Assembly: GCA_023436715.1 (NCBI GenBank)
Contig: JAEZIJ010000142.1
Span: 1 to 56,609, forward strand
Origin: Acidobacteriota bacterium
GTDB lineage: Bacteria > Acidobacteriota > Terriglobia > Bryobacterales > Bryobacteraceae
Reading direction: 5' to 3'
Length of the DNA stretch: 56,609 nt
Under the pieces are notes generated by a model, which was given only the letters and a program-made list of their open reading frames with translations, was not told the origin of the DNA and did no database searches. A program made the translations under genes and the position numbers. The number at the start of each line of letters is the position of its first letter. Positions within the stretch are counted from its first letter, which is position 1. Positions 17,436 to 26,623 of this stretch are shown one piece after another.

Positions 17436-20159
17436 CTAGGGCGCGGTAGCGGCGGCCCCGGCGGGATCCGAATTGCCAGCCGCCCCCAATTCCGGAACGC
17501 AGAAATCCGTAGGGGAGAAGCGTTGCTCCTCGAATGCAGGTCTGGTATGCGGGCGCGGCCGGTGTGGCACCCAGTTCCGGCCCCATTTGGTTTCAAAACG
17601 CCTGCGATTCCGCGCGAAAACGCGATCGTACTCTGATGTGGGCAGTTTAGCGAACGACCCCTGTCCGAAGTGGTGAACGAAGCAGTCTTCTGCGATGGCT
17701 ATCCGAAGCCCTCGGCGTCGCACCGTAAGCGAGAGATCATCATCTTCGAACATCCCGACCTCATACCCTGCATCCAACCCACCAACCGCGTCATAGACGT
17801 CGCGGCGCATGCCGGCACAAAACAGCGGCGCGACATCGACGTCCAGCGTCTTGCCGCGGCTGTCTCTGGCCACGCGCATCGCGAACTCCTCCATCTCGCG
17901 CTCGTCGCGATAATCGACGTTGATCTTTGCCTCGTTGCCGGCAAAGTTCGTGACGGCGCACAGCAGCCCGATGGCCGGGTCCATCCACGAGTGTGAAAGC
18001 ATGCGCCCAAGCCAGCCCGGGGTGACGATGGTGTCCGCGTTCAGGAAAACGAGGAATTCTCCGCGGGCTTCACGCGCCGCTACGTTGTTGCCTGCCGCAA
18101 AACCGATATTGGTTGAAAGCCGGCAGGTTCTAATCCGGCTGTCGCACTCTGCGAAAGACTCGGCGACGGCCATGCTATTGTCGCTCGAGGCATTATCGGC
18201 CACGACCACCTCGAAGTTCGGGTAGGCCGTGTTTCGCAGGACTGAGCGCAGGCAGGCAGGCAGAAACTCCGCGCAGTTGTGTGTCAGGACCAGAATCGAC
18301 ACCAGAGGAAACGCGGCCTCAATCGCTTGGCTGAAGTCCGCGACCCGCGCCTGCCAGCTCCTCTTCCGTGCGAACTCGATACGCTTCTCTGTCAGCTCCT
18401 TGGAATGCTCGGCCAATGCGAGGTCGAGCTCTGCAGCAAACTCGGTGGGCCCGGCAGCGAGCCGAACGAAGTCCCCGCAGCGCCTGAGTTCGGCCATGTC
18501 GCTGGCGACCACAGGCTTGCCCTGGGACAGGTATTCATACAGCTTTACGGGATCGGTGGCATGCGTCACCCGATTAAGGACGAACGGAATTATGCACACG
18601 TCGAAAGCGGCCAGCAGCGATGGCATCGCCTCGTACGGGCGCGAACCGAGCAAACGAACATTGGGCAGTGAAGCGAGCCTCCCCGTGTCTCTTCCGAAGA
18701 CCTGGCCGGCCAGAACGAACGAATATGACGGACGCGACCGAGCCACATTACACATCAACTCCAGATCGAACCAGTCGGCGATTGCACCGAAGTAGCCAAT
18801 GATGGGACGATGCAAATCCCGAAGCTCCTCCGCGGGCGAAGCGTGTCGAAAGAACTCGAAATCGGAACCATTGCGCACCAGCACCGTTTCGATGCCCCTG
18901 GCTCCGAATTTCTCCCGCAATTTCTCCGCGGTAACGACCACCAGGTCAGCCTCGCGGCTCAACTCGATTTCTTCGGAGCGGTTGAACTCACCGACGTTAT
19001 CGAACGTATCCCAGTCGTCCATGCAATCGTATGCAATCCTGCTGCCGTGAGTTGAGCGAAGCCGCAAGGCCAGCCTGCGCCAGAAAGGAAGCTGGACGAC
19101 GACGCAGTTGGCGGAGATCGCCCACTCCCGATAGAGCTGATTCAGGCCCTCAGCGAGATGCAGGCATGCGGTCTCCGGCAGGTCGGCCCGATAGTGATCG
19201 CGCTGAGGCGCCCTCAGCCGGATCTCCCACAGATTGTCCTCCAAACGATGCGCGGAGTACGAAGCCTCCGAAGTGAGGGGCAGCATGCGGGTCGGGCTCG
19301 CCCAGAAGACCCGGTGTCCGTTGCGCGCCCACTGGCGTGCGATCTGCTGGGGCCTCTGAAACCTGAAATCGTAGTCGATAATGGCCAGGACAATAATGTC
19401 GTACTTGCGCGGCGGGAACTGTTCGGCCGGCGTAATGGGCTCGGCAAGGGTGGCATCGGGACCCGTCGGAAAGGCGGGAAGATAGGCGTCTATGTCCGGG
19501 AAGTGCAGCTCATATTTCGAGACCGGCGGCATGCGGCCGAGAAGGAAACGCAGTCGCCCGCGCCATCCTTCCCTGACCAGAAACGTGTACGCCCTGCGTA
19601 TCGCAAGCATCACCCTCCACGCACGTTGCGCTCGATAAGTCGCAAGGTGGGACTCGAAAACCTCGCGGAACCTGGATGCGCCGGCCTGGACCTGCGCCAG
19701 TGAGGTCTCCGCCATGCGGAGGCGGTTCAGGGCCTGCTCGATCCGCTGCTGGAGATGCGGCCATGATCGCATTCTCATGTATTCGAGCGATCCGTACAGA
19801 ACCACGATCTGCTCGCCGTTCCGGACAAGTTGTACCTGGATACGCTCAAATGCGCCCAGGCGGGCGGGGAAACGCTCTTCACAAAACGGCGCCCCGGGCG
19901 CCATGATTCCGTACAGCAGACGGCAGCTACTCAGATGATGGGGCTGTGGGCAGTTCGAAGCAATAACGACATCAAAGAGGCGCGGTATGGCTCCATCGGC
20001 GGAAACCTGCGCTCCCGGAGCGGCACGGCGAATCTCATCTACTCCATCGCCAAAGGCGCACCCCCAGTCGAGTACCGTGGGGCCGCCGAGAAGCAGGAAC
20101 GTTCGGTCGGGCTCACCGATTCCCTCAAGGAACAGTTGCACGAGCTTTTCGTTTGACAC
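17436..20159 (-). CDS. Multidomain glycosyltransferase: methyltransferase-like remnant, GT4, GT2
   Basis: 907 aa from a GTG start with GAGGTG about 9 nt upstream. Residues 1-150 resemble a reduced Rossmann methyltransferase (VLDWGCAFGDGVDEIRRA, FDVVIASNCPQPHHL) without obvious full motifs. A helical linker (about 150-230) follows. Residues about 250-620 are a GT-B transferase (FRFQRPQQIARQWA, YDCMDDWDTF, VRNGSDFEFF, DPVKLYEYLSQGKPVV) homologous to the protein at 4265. Residues about 628-860 are a GT-A GT2 domain (VSILVLTHN, VVADNASSDNS, FLNADTIVTPGWL with the DxD equivalent, MFEDDDLS). It is probably cytosolic and adds two sugars in sequence to a lipid-linked glycan. It is divergent from the sulfotransferase gene. 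Confidence 0.88.
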   Translation of the reverse strand: MSNEKLVQLFLEGIGEPDRTFLLLGGPTVLDWGCAFGDGVDEIRRAAPGAQVSADGAIPRLFDVVIASNCPQPHHLSSCRLLYGIMAPGAPFCEERFPARLGAFERIQVQLVRNGEQIVVLYGSLEYMRMRSWPHLQQRIEQALNRLRMAETSLAQVQAGASRFREVFESHLATYRAQRAWRVMLAIRRAYTFLVREGWRGRLRFLLGRMPPVSKYELHFPDIDAYLPAFPTGPDATLAEPITPAEQFPPRKYDIIVLAIIDYDFRFQRPQQIARQWARNGHRVFWASPTRMLPLTSEASYSAHRLEDNLWEIRLRAPQRDHYRADLPETACLHLAEGLNQLYREWAISANCVVVQLPFWRRLALRLRSTHGSRIAYDCMDDWDTFDNVGEFNRSEEIELSREADLVVVTAEKLREKFGARGIETVLVRNGSDFEFFRHASPAEELRDLHRPIIGYFGAIADWFDLELMCNVARSRPSYSFVLAGQVFGRDTGRLASLPNVRLLGSRPYEAMPSLLAAFDVCIIPFVLNRVTHATDPVKLYEYLSQGKPVVASDMAELRRCGDFVRLAAGPTEFAAELDLALAEHSKELTEKRIEFARKRSWQARVADFSQAIEAAFPLVSILVLTHNCAEFLPACLRSVLRNTAYPNFEVVVADNASSDNSMAVAESFAECDSRIRTCRLSTNIGFAAGNNVAAREARGEFLVFLNADTIVTPGWLGRMLSHSWMDPAIGLLCAVTNFAGNEAKINVDYRDEREMEEFAMRVARDSRGKTLDVDVAPLFCAGMRRDVYDAVGGLDAGYEVGMFEDDDLSLTVRRRGLRIAIAEDCFVHHFGQGSFAKLPTSEYDRVFARNRRRFETKWGRNWVPHRPRPHTRPAFEEQRFSPTDFCVPELGAAGNSDPAGAAATAP

Positions 20160-20249
20160 AGAACGACACCTCGCGTTGAAGAACCACGTCTGAAACGCCG
20201 GCGAATACCGGCGGGAGCCACGGCGGTAATCTCTGAATTAACTGTTTTT

Positions 20250-20261
20250 CATGTTAACATG
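20250..20261. promoter_or_regulatory. 12-bp perfect palindrome at the sulfotransferase start
   Basis: CATGTTAACATG is a perfect palindrome in the 99-bp divergent gap and includes the ATG at 20259. It could be an operator; if so, the downstream ATG at 20289 is the likelier start. Chance occurrence is possible. Confidence 0.3.
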
Positions 20262-21674
20262 GGCGTACCCGAGAGCGCTGGTATTCAGATGAGGATTCTG
20301 ATCCTTAGCACCCCGAAAACCGGCAATACGTGGCTAAGAAGATTGCTGGAGACGGTATACGAGGTGCTCCCCGTTGACCTGGCTCATTGGCCTTGGCCCT
20401 TCGACCCCTTGGAAGCGGACAACACGGAAACCGAATTCGTCGGCCACCATCATTACTATCCGAGCCCGAGTCTGATTGACTGGATTCGGCGGAACGAGGT
20501 CCGTGTTCTGACCACGATACGCCACCCGGCGGACGTGTTGATCTCCCTGTATCACCACGTTCAGGGTTTCCGTTCGGAGCCGGTCGATTGGGCCGTCGTT
20601 CGCTCCATGATTCACGCCGATTTCGAACGCACCGGCGTCATTCCGGCGAGAGTCGGAGCGCCGTTCTGGTACGATCTGGGCTGCTCGATCGCGTGGATGG
20701 AAACGGGGCTTACCCGGGTCGTGCGGTACGAGGATCTTTGGCAAGACACCATCGGCGTGCTACAAGCGGTCACCCAAGAGATCCAACCTGTGGACCGCGA
20801 TCGTATAGAAATGGCGGTCGAGAGGTGCGACATGGGCCTGATGAGGTCGCTCGCGGGTCCCTTCGGCGGATTCTTCCGCTCTGGGAGCGTCGGTGCGTGG
20901 CGCGATCTGCTGCCGGCGGACATAATCGCCGACTTGCGGTCGGTCGCCCCGTACCCATTTCAGTTGGCCGCGCTGGGATACAGTCTGGACTCCAATGACC
21001 CTTTGATGTGCCAACCGCGGAAGCAGCTAGTCTCGAAAAACCCTTTTCGCGGGCTTACGTCGTTTGACAACGGTGTTCCAATCACGCCGATTCTGGTTGC
21101 CTGCTACCTGCGATCGCCGGCGCACCTCCGAGATTCCTGGCCGCCTGTCGGGAGATCCGAGGCGCACGGCACGTTCTACGCGTGGCTCAACGAGCCTGCA
21201 CAGTTCGGAGCGCCTCTGGTTAGTAATCTGGCCGCCTTTATCTACAACGAGCGGCCGGATCTCCGGAGGGCTTTTCCCGACCTGGCCGGTCCCGACCGCA
21301 TGGGATTTGTCGATTGGTTCATCCGGTATGGGCGCTCCGAATATCGGCTGCACGGCACATTTGTTGAGCCGGTCAGTGCAGATTTATATCGCTGGGCAAA
21401 CGCCGGCTACGATGAGGATCCCACACCGTGTCACGCCGGGCGCCTCACGAACTTCGCTCTACACCTGTACCGGAGCAGGCCCGACCTCCAGCAAGCATTT
21501 CCGGACGTCTTCAAGACCCACAAGCTGTCATTCCTGGGCTGGATCATCGAGAACGCCGGTGCTGCGACGCCAGATCCCCGGATCGACGGCGTCAAGAGAG
21601 CACTGCGCCATTTGGTCCATCAGTTGTTGGACTCGGCGAGTTTGGATCCCGGGGTGCCCGATCAAGCGCTGTGA
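20259..21674 (+). CDS. Sulfotransferase family protein with three C-terminal RPDL/AFPD repeats
   Basis: 471 aa. Residues 11-245 follow the PAPS-dependent sulfotransferase plan: the 5'-phosphosulfate loop STPKTGNTWL (17-26), the 3'-phosphate strand TIRHPADVLISLYHH (86-100) and the dimer/PAPS motif GSVGAWRDLL (209-218). Residues about 279-435 hold three degenerate repeats: YLRSPAHLRDSWP...FYAWLN, IYNERPDLRRAFPD...FVDWFIRYG and LYRSRPDLQQAFPD...FLGWIIENAG. This kind of repeat is usually seen attached to glycosyltransferases. The first ATG (20259) lies in a palindrome; the ATG at 20289 (MRILILSTPKTGN) gives a normal family start and may be the true one. It probably sulfates a glycan made by this locus. 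Confidence 0.8.
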   Translation: MGVPESAGIQMRILILSTPKTGNTWLRRLLETVYEVLPVDLAHWPWPFDPLEADNTETEFVGHHHYYPSPSLIDWIRRNEVRVLTTIRHPADVLISLYHHVQGFRSEPVDWAVVRSMIHADFERTGVIPARVGAPFWYDLGCSIAWMETGLTRVVRYEDLWQDTIGVLQAVTQEIQPVDRDRIEMAVERCDMGLMRSLAGPFGGFFRSGSVGAWRDLLPADIIADLRSVAPYPFQLAALGYSLDSNDPLMCQPRKQLVSKNPFRGLTSFDNGVPITPILVACYLRSPAHLRDSWPPVGRSEAHGTFYAWLNEPAQFGAPLVSNLAAFIYNERPDLRRAFPDLAGPDRMGFVDWFIRYGRSEYRLHGTFVEPVSADLYRWANAGYDEDPTPCHAGRLTNFALHLYRSRPDLQQAFPDVFKTHKLSFLGWIIENAGAATPDPRIDGVKRALRHLVHQLLDSASLDPGVPDQAL

Positions 21675-21837
21675 TCCAGGCGCTGGGCGGGACGGCGTTT
21701 CTTAACCTGTAAGCTGACGATCAAATCCCAGCAAGCCGGGTCGCTCCTCAGGTTCATCTTGAGTGAGACAAGATTATTGTCACCGTCGTTCGTGCCAACT
21801 CTGTGGTAGCCTTGAAACTCGTGGATTTGCGCGCATT

Positions 21838-24195
21838 ATGGAGTTGGTCTCGGTTGTTGTGCCCTGCTATAATCCGGGCGTTTTCTTGCGTGATGCTCTG
21901 AAAAGCGCTAAGGCTCAGACTTATACGCAAATAGAAATTGTGCTTGTGGATGATGGGACTGACGCACCGGATAGCCGCGCAATAATCGACTCGGTCGTCC
22001 CGATGGCGGACCGCTTTATCAGGCAAGCCAACCGGGGATTGCCGGCGGCGCGAAATGCTGGGATAAGCGCGGCACAAGGCTCATTTTTCGTGCCTCTGGA
22101 TGCCGACGATGTACTCGCTCCGGAATACATTGAGTCTTGCCTGGATGTTGTGGCCGAGCACCCCGAGGCAGCATTCGTCTATACCGACTATCGCGTTTTC
22201 GGAGATCGCAATTATGTGGAGCGGCTGGCAGATTACAATCTATTCCGGCTGCTCCTCCAAAACAACCTGACTTATGCGGCGCTGATCCGGAAAAGCGCCT
22301 GGTTCGCCGCAGGCGGCTACGACGAGGCTCTACGGCAGGGTTACGAGGACTGGGATTTTTGGCTTCGATTGGCCGAGAAGAACCGTTTTGGCCATCACTT
22401 GCGACGGGTTCTCTTCAAGTACCGTAGACACGGTTACTCGCTCTGGGACGCGGCGCGAGAACGGCACGACGAGTTGTCCGCCCGAATTCGCTCCGCCCAT
22501 CCCAAGCTGTACAGCTACAATGCAACCTCGCTCGCCAAGGCACAGTGGGAACCGGCAGTATGCCTGGTAGGCCGTCAGCCGGCCTCCGGCCTGACCATCC
22601 AGGACTGGGAGGCCATCGACGAGGCTGATTGCGCCAGGCTCCTGACGAAGTCCCGCGCGGGAGCATACCTTATTCCGGCGCCGAGCGGGTTTGCCGCGAA
22701 CAGTGCCGAGCTGGCTGCTTTGGCGGTGTGGGGAGGAAATGGATGCGTTCGGCTTCCGGACGGGTCGGTCGTCGCGTCTCGCGGCGCGCTGTCCAGGCAC
22801 CGGTTGATCCAGGGCCTGAAACCGGAACGCTCGACGAATATCGAGCTGTCAACGTTATCAAGGCTGGTGCAGTCTCCGGAGGCGATCCATGTCCTCCTCA
22901 GACACCTGCGCAACGCCGAACTCTTGTCGTTCGATGCCTGGCTGAGGCACCCCTTCCGCTGCCTGGGGCGGTTGATTCCGCTGCGCTTCAAGAGCAGTGT
23001 GAACCGCCTGGCCGGATGCCCTGTTTTTGATCTGTCCTTCTATTTGAGATTCCAACCCGAAGCTTTGCTGCTGGCCGACAGCATAACCGAGCCCCTTCGC
23101 TATTTTCCTAAAAGCGATGGAGGCCGCCGATGCGTCGTCCTCATTACTCCTCACCTTGGTCCCGGTGGCGCCGAGAGCGTATTGCTGGACGTCGCCAGCG
23201 CGCTCGACCGGAGCCGGTACCAAATCCTCGTGATTGCGACACAGTCGAACGACCGGCGATGGCTTCCGCTCTGGACGCGGCATGCCGACCACATCTATGA
23301 CTTGTCGGCCATCGTTCCGCCGGACCGCATTGCGGCGGCGGTCTATTCGATCATCGCAAACTGGCGTGCGCAAGCCGTCTTGGTGCAGAATGCTCTCCCT
23401 GCCTATGCCGCGATTCCGCACCTCAGGAGGAATCTGCCTGGCACAAGAATCCTGGATCTGGTTCATGCTGTTGGGGATAGCTGGGATCTGGTCTCCTGCA
23501 CTGCACCGGTTGCGAACGACATCGATGTGCGAATCGTGATCTCGGAGGCCGTCAGGGATCATCTGAGGCGATTCGGCACGAGCGAGGAAAAGATTCGGCT
23601 GATTCGCAATGGCGTTGATGCCCATCGTTTTCTGCCGGTTCCGCTGCGGCCGGAAACTGGCTGCGGCCGTATCCTCTTTGCAGGCAGGTTGGACAGCATC
23701 AAGCGTCCGTTGTTGCTCGTCGAGATCGCGCGGGCGCTTTGTAAGCTCAGGCCGCGAGAGAACTTCCGCATCGTTGTCGCGGGTGACGGTCCCGAAGAGA
23801 TTCCATTGCGCAAGCAGGTCTGCCGGGCTCGGGTCGATCATCTTTTCGAATTTCTTGGGCACGTGCCAGACATTGCGCCTGTGCTCGCAGACTCGGATCT
23901 CCTTGTTCTCCCATCGCGGGACGAGGGCATTCCCCTGATCGTTCTTGAGGCGTTCGCCTGCGGTAAGCCGGTAGTCGCCTCTGACGTGGGTGCTATCGGC
24001 GAAGTTGTGGATCGTGCAAGTGGATTCCTGATTGCGGTCCAGCCCGGGGAAGTCCAGGCATTCGCCCAGGCGATCAACCGTCTCCTGAACGACTCGGTCC
24101 TGAGAGAGAAGATGGGCATGGGCGGCCGCCGCAGAGTCGAAGCTGAGTACAGCCTGGAGAGAGCGCACGAGGCGTATAGAGAAATACTCGTCTGA
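21838..24195 (+). CDS. Bifunctional glycosyltransferase (GT2 + GT4)
   Basis: 785 aa from the ATG at 21838, which places the first GT2 strand (LVSVVVPCYNPG) at the N-terminus; the frame is open from 21763. The GT2 domain (1-230) has LVDDGTDAPDS, PLDADDVLAPEYI (DxD), and EDWDFWLRLAEK. A linker of about 220 residues follows. The GT4 domain (about 445-785) has LGPGGAESVLLDV, VISEAVRDHL, LIRNGVDAHRF, FAGRLDSIKRP, AGDGPEE and the donor-binding SRDEGIPLIVLEAFACGKPVVASDVG region. It probably transfers two residues in series on the cytoplasmic face. The CDP-sugar cassette begins 48 nt downstream on the same strand. Confidence 0.9.
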   Translation: MELVSVVVPCYNPGVFLRDALKSAKAQTYTQIEIVLVDDGTDAPDSRAIIDSVVPMADRFIRQANRGLPAARNAGISAAQGSFFVPLDADDVLAPEYIESCLDVVAEHPEAAFVYTDYRVFGDRNYVERLADYNLFRLLLQNNLTYAALIRKSAWFAAGGYDEALRQGYEDWDFWLRLAEKNRFGHHLRRVLFKYRRHGYSLWDAARERHDELSARIRSAHPKLYSYNATSLAKAQWEPAVCLVGRQPASGLTIQDWEAIDEADCARLLTKSRAGAYLIPAPSGFAANSAELAALAVWGGNGCVRLPDGSVVASRGALSRHRLIQGLKPERSTNIELSTLSRLVQSPEAIHVLLRHLRNAELLSFDAWLRHPFRCLGRLIPLRFKSSVNRLAGCPVFDLSFYLRFQPEALLLADSITEPLRYFPKSDGGRRCVVLITPHLGPGGAESVLLDVASALDRSRYQILVIATQSNDRRWLPLWTRHADHIYDLSAIVPPDRIAAAVYSIIANWRAQAVLVQNALPAYAAIPHLRRNLPGTRILDLVHAVGDSWDLVSCTAPVANDIDVRIVISEAVRDHLRRFGTSEEKIRLIRNGVDAHRFLPVPLRPETGCGRILFAGRLDSIKRPLLLVEIARALCKLRPRENFRIVVAGDGPEEIPLRKQVCRARVDHLFEFLGHVPDIAPVLADSDLLVLPSRDEGIPLIVLEAFACGKPVVASDVGAIGEVVDRASGFLIAVQPGEVQAFAQAINRLLNDSVLREKMGMGGRRRVEAEYSLERAHEAYREILV

Positions 24196-24225
24196 TGCGA
24201 GTTGCGAGCGCGAGCGCAATTCATC

Positions 24226-24231
24226 TATGAT
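24226..24231 (+). promoter_or_regulatory. Probable -10 element, leaderless type
   Basis: TATGAT ends 12 nt before the ATG at 24244. No Shine-Dalgarno sequence lies between. It could drive the CDP-sugar cassette separately from the upstream glycosyltransferase. Confidence 0.35.
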
Positions 24232-24243
24232 GCGAGATCCGAG

Positions 24244-25014
24244 ATGAAGACAGTGATTCTGGCGGGTGGCTTGGGCACACGTATTGCGGAAGAGACGGGG
24301 GTCAGGCCCAAGCCGATGATCGAGATTGGCGGCAAGCCGGTTCTGTGGCACATCATGAAGCTCTATGCCGCGCATGGCATTGTCGATTTCGTGATTTGTC
24401 TCGGATATAAGGGCTATGTCATCAAGGAGTACTTCTCGAACTACTTCCTGCATAACTCCGATGTGACATTCCACATGCAGTGCAACCGGATGGAAGTTCA
24501 CAACCAGCATGCGGAACCCTGGCGTGTGACCCTGGTAGACACCGGCGAGCACGCGATGACGGGCGGCCGGCTCAAGCGCGTGCAGCCGTACGTGAAAGAC
24601 GAAGAGAGCTTCTGCATGACATACGGCGATGGCGTGAGTGATGTTGATATCTCGGAGCTGATCACATTTCACCGGGCGCAAGGCACCCTCGCAACTCTTA
24701 CTGCCGCGCAGCCCCCCGGTCGCTTCGGAGCTGTGATCCTGGACGGCAGTAGAGTGGAGAGATTTCAAGAGAAGCCCCCGGGAGATGGCGCCTGGATCAG
24801 TGGTGGCTTTTTCGTGATGTCACCTAAGGTTATCGAGTACATCGACGGTGACGAGACGGTGCTGGAGCAGGAACCGCTGCAAAGCTTGGCCCGCAACGGC
24901 GAGCTGTCTGCCTATCGACATCCAGGATTCTGGCACCCACTCGACACACTTCGCGACAAGCTGTACCTGGAACAACTCTGGAGCCGCGGCCAGGCGCCCT
25001 GGAAGACATGGTAG
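24244..25014 (+). CDS. rfbF: Glucose-1-phosphate cytidylyltransferase
   Basis: 256 aa, the normal length for RfbF, from the ATG at 24244 (open from 24202). The signature loop GGLGTRIAEETGVRPKPM opens the protein, followed by EIGGKPVLWHIMK, LGYKGYVIKEYF, and the metal-binding YGDGVSDVD. It makes CDP-glucose from CTP and glucose-1-phosphate, the first committed step to CDP-6-deoxyhexoses. The stop overlaps the next start by 7 bp, so the two are translationally coupled. Confidence 0.93.
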   Translation: MKTVILAGGLGTRIAEETGVRPKPMIEIGGKPVLWHIMKLYAAHGIVDFVICLGYKGYVIKEYFSNYFLHNSDVTFHMQCNRMEVHNQHAEPWRVTLVDTGEHAMTGGRLKRVQPYVKDEESFCMTYGDGVSDVDISELITFHRAQGTLATLTAAQPPGRFGAVILDGSRVERFQEKPPGDGAWISGGFFVMSPKVIEYIDGDETVLEQEPLQSLARNGELSAYRHPGFWHPLDTLRDKLYLEQLWSRGQAPWKTW

Positions 25015-26096
25015 ATCCGGCGTTCTGGAAGGGCAAGAGAGTCCTTGTCACGGGACATACGGGGTTCAAGGGTGGGTGGCTGAGCCTTTGGCTCGGCAAG
25101 CTCGGAAGCAGGGTCACAGGCTTTGCCCAGCCGCCAAGTACGAATCCCAGTCTGTACGAACTGGCCTCTGTTAGCGCCTCGGCCGAATCGAACTTCGGCG
25201 ACATCCGCTCGGCCGCGGAGGTGCTTTCGTGCATGCGGAGCTGCGAACCCGAGATTGTGTTCCATCTGGCCGCCCAACCGCTCGTGCGCGAGTCCTACGG
25301 AGACCCGATTGGGACGTACATGACTAACGTGATGGGCACGGCGCACGTTCTCGAAGCCGCACGCAGCACATCGACTGTAAAGGTGGTCGTAGTCGTCACG
25401 AGTGACAAGTGCTATGAGCCTTGGGACGAGCCGGCGGTTCATCGTGAGTCCGACCCCATGGGAGGATACGACCCGTACAGCAGCAGCAAAGGATGCGCCG
25501 AACTGGTGGCAGCCGCCTATCGGCGATCATTCTTTGAAGCGGCGGGAATTCGGCTGGCTACGGCTCGGGCAGGGAACGTGATCGGGGGTGGGGACTGGGC
25601 CCAGGACCGCCTGCTTCCGGATTGTGTGAACGCGATTCTCGAGCACAGGGTCTTACGTTTGCGTTCACCGCAGGCGGTAAGGCCGTGGCAGCACGTGATG
25701 GATGCTCTCGGGGGATATCTTGTTCTTGCCGAGAAACTCTCGGAGTCGCCTGCCTTTGCGGGTAGTTACAACTTCGGGCCGGCTAGCGGGGACGTTGCGA
25801 CGGTCTCGGAAGTCATCGGGCGGTTTGTCCGCCTCTGGGGAGAGCCGGCGCAAATCGAAACCGACGAAGTCGGAGCGCAACTGCACGAGACAGGGTTTCT
25901 GGCGCTGGACTCATTGCGTGCGAGGGTTGCTCTCGGCTGGCGGCCGCGATTGCGGTTGGAGGAGGCGCTGGAATTCACCGCTGCCTGGTACCGCGGCTAC
26001 TCCGATGGTCTCGACCTAAGGGCGTTGACGCTGGCGCAGATCGCCGCCTTCGGCGAGAAGCTGGGCGATTCGGAACGGCGGGCTGCCCTCGCATGA
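25008..26096 (+). CDS. rfbG: CDP-glucose 4,6-dehydratase
   Basis: 362 aa, extended SDR. The NAD-binding motif has the form typical of RfbG, TGHTGFKGGWLSLWL. Further matches are HLAAQPLVRESY, the active-site strand VVTSDKCYE, and the catalytic YSSSKGCAEL (YxxxK). GNVIGGGDWAQDRL and RPWQHV are also characteristic. It converts CDP-glucose to CDP-4-keto-6-deoxyglucose. It overlaps its neighbours on both sides (7 bp and 4 bp). Confidence 0.94.
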   Translation: MVDPAFWKGKRVLVTGHTGFKGGWLSLWLGKLGSRVTGFAQPPSTNPSLYELASVSASAESNFGDIRSAAEVLSCMRSCEPEIVFHLAAQPLVRESYGDPIGTYMTNVMGTAHVLEAARSTSTVKVVVVVTSDKCYEPWDEPAVHRESDPMGGYDPYSSSKGCAELVAAAYRRSFFEAAGIRLATARAGNVIGGGDWAQDRLLPDCVNAILEHRVLRLRSPQAVRPWQHVMDALGGYLVLAEKLSESPAFAGSYNFGPASGDVATVSEVIGRFVRLWGEPAQIETDEVGAQLHETGFLALDSLRARVALGWRPRLRLEEALEFTAAWYRGYSDGLDLRALTLAQIAAFGEKLGDSERRAALA

Positions 26097-26623
26097 TTTT
26101 TCAAGACACGCGGATACCGGGTGTGACCCTGATTCGGTCCGAACCGGTCGAAGACGAGCGCGGGTTGTTCGCCAGGACGTTCTGCGAGCGGGAATTCGCT
26201 GCAAGGGATCTGGCGGCACGCTTTGTTCAGTGCAACGTCTCGTTCAACTTTCGTGCAGGCACATTGCGTGGCATGCATTATCAAAGCGAACCGAAGCCCG
26301 AACCGAAACTCGTCCGTTGCACAAAGGGTGCGATCTATGATGTCGCGCTCGACTTGCGTCCCGGCTCGCCCACCTATTGTTGCTGGGAGGCGTTCGAGTT
26401 GACGGAACGGAACCGGGCGGCCCTTTACATTCCCCCCGGCTGCGCTCACGGTTTTCAAACTCTCGTTGACGGGAGCGAAGTGTTCTATCAAATGGGCGAG
26501 TTCTACGATCCTACTCTCTCCGCTGGCGTTCGCTGGAACGATTCAAGCTTTTCAATCACCTGGCCGATTGAGAACCCCATCCTCTCGGATCGTGATCGGT
26601 CGTACGGGGATTTCGAGCGATGA
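26093..26623 (+). CDS. dTDP-4-dehydrorhamnose 3,5-epimerase-like protein, probably acting on a CDP-4-keto-6-deoxyhexose
   Basis: 176 aa, RmlC cupin family. GTLRGMHYQ carries the catalytic histidine; LVRCTKGAIYDVALDLRPGSPTY and PPGCAHGFQTL are conserved. The usual tyrosine pair near the catalytic acid reads GEFYDP, with Phe at one position, so one or both epimerisations might differ from RmlC. The gene sits between CDP-sugar enzymes with 4-bp overlaps on each side and no dTDP-sugar genes are present, so a CDP-linked substrate is the simpler reading. Confidence 0.85.
   Translation: MIFQDTRIPGVTLIRSEPVEDERGLFARTFCEREFAARDLAARFVQCNVSFNFRAGTLRGMHYQSEPKPEPKLVRCTKGAIYDVALDLRPGSPTYCCWEAFELTERNRAALYIPPGCAHGFQTLVDGSEVFYQMGEFYDPTLSAGVRWNDSSFSITWPIENPILSDRDRSYGDFER

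Noticed and set aside
22858..24768. 636-codon open frame on the minus strand
   Set aside because: Antisense to the GT2+GT4 gene and to rfbF, both clearly coding; no recognisable motif.
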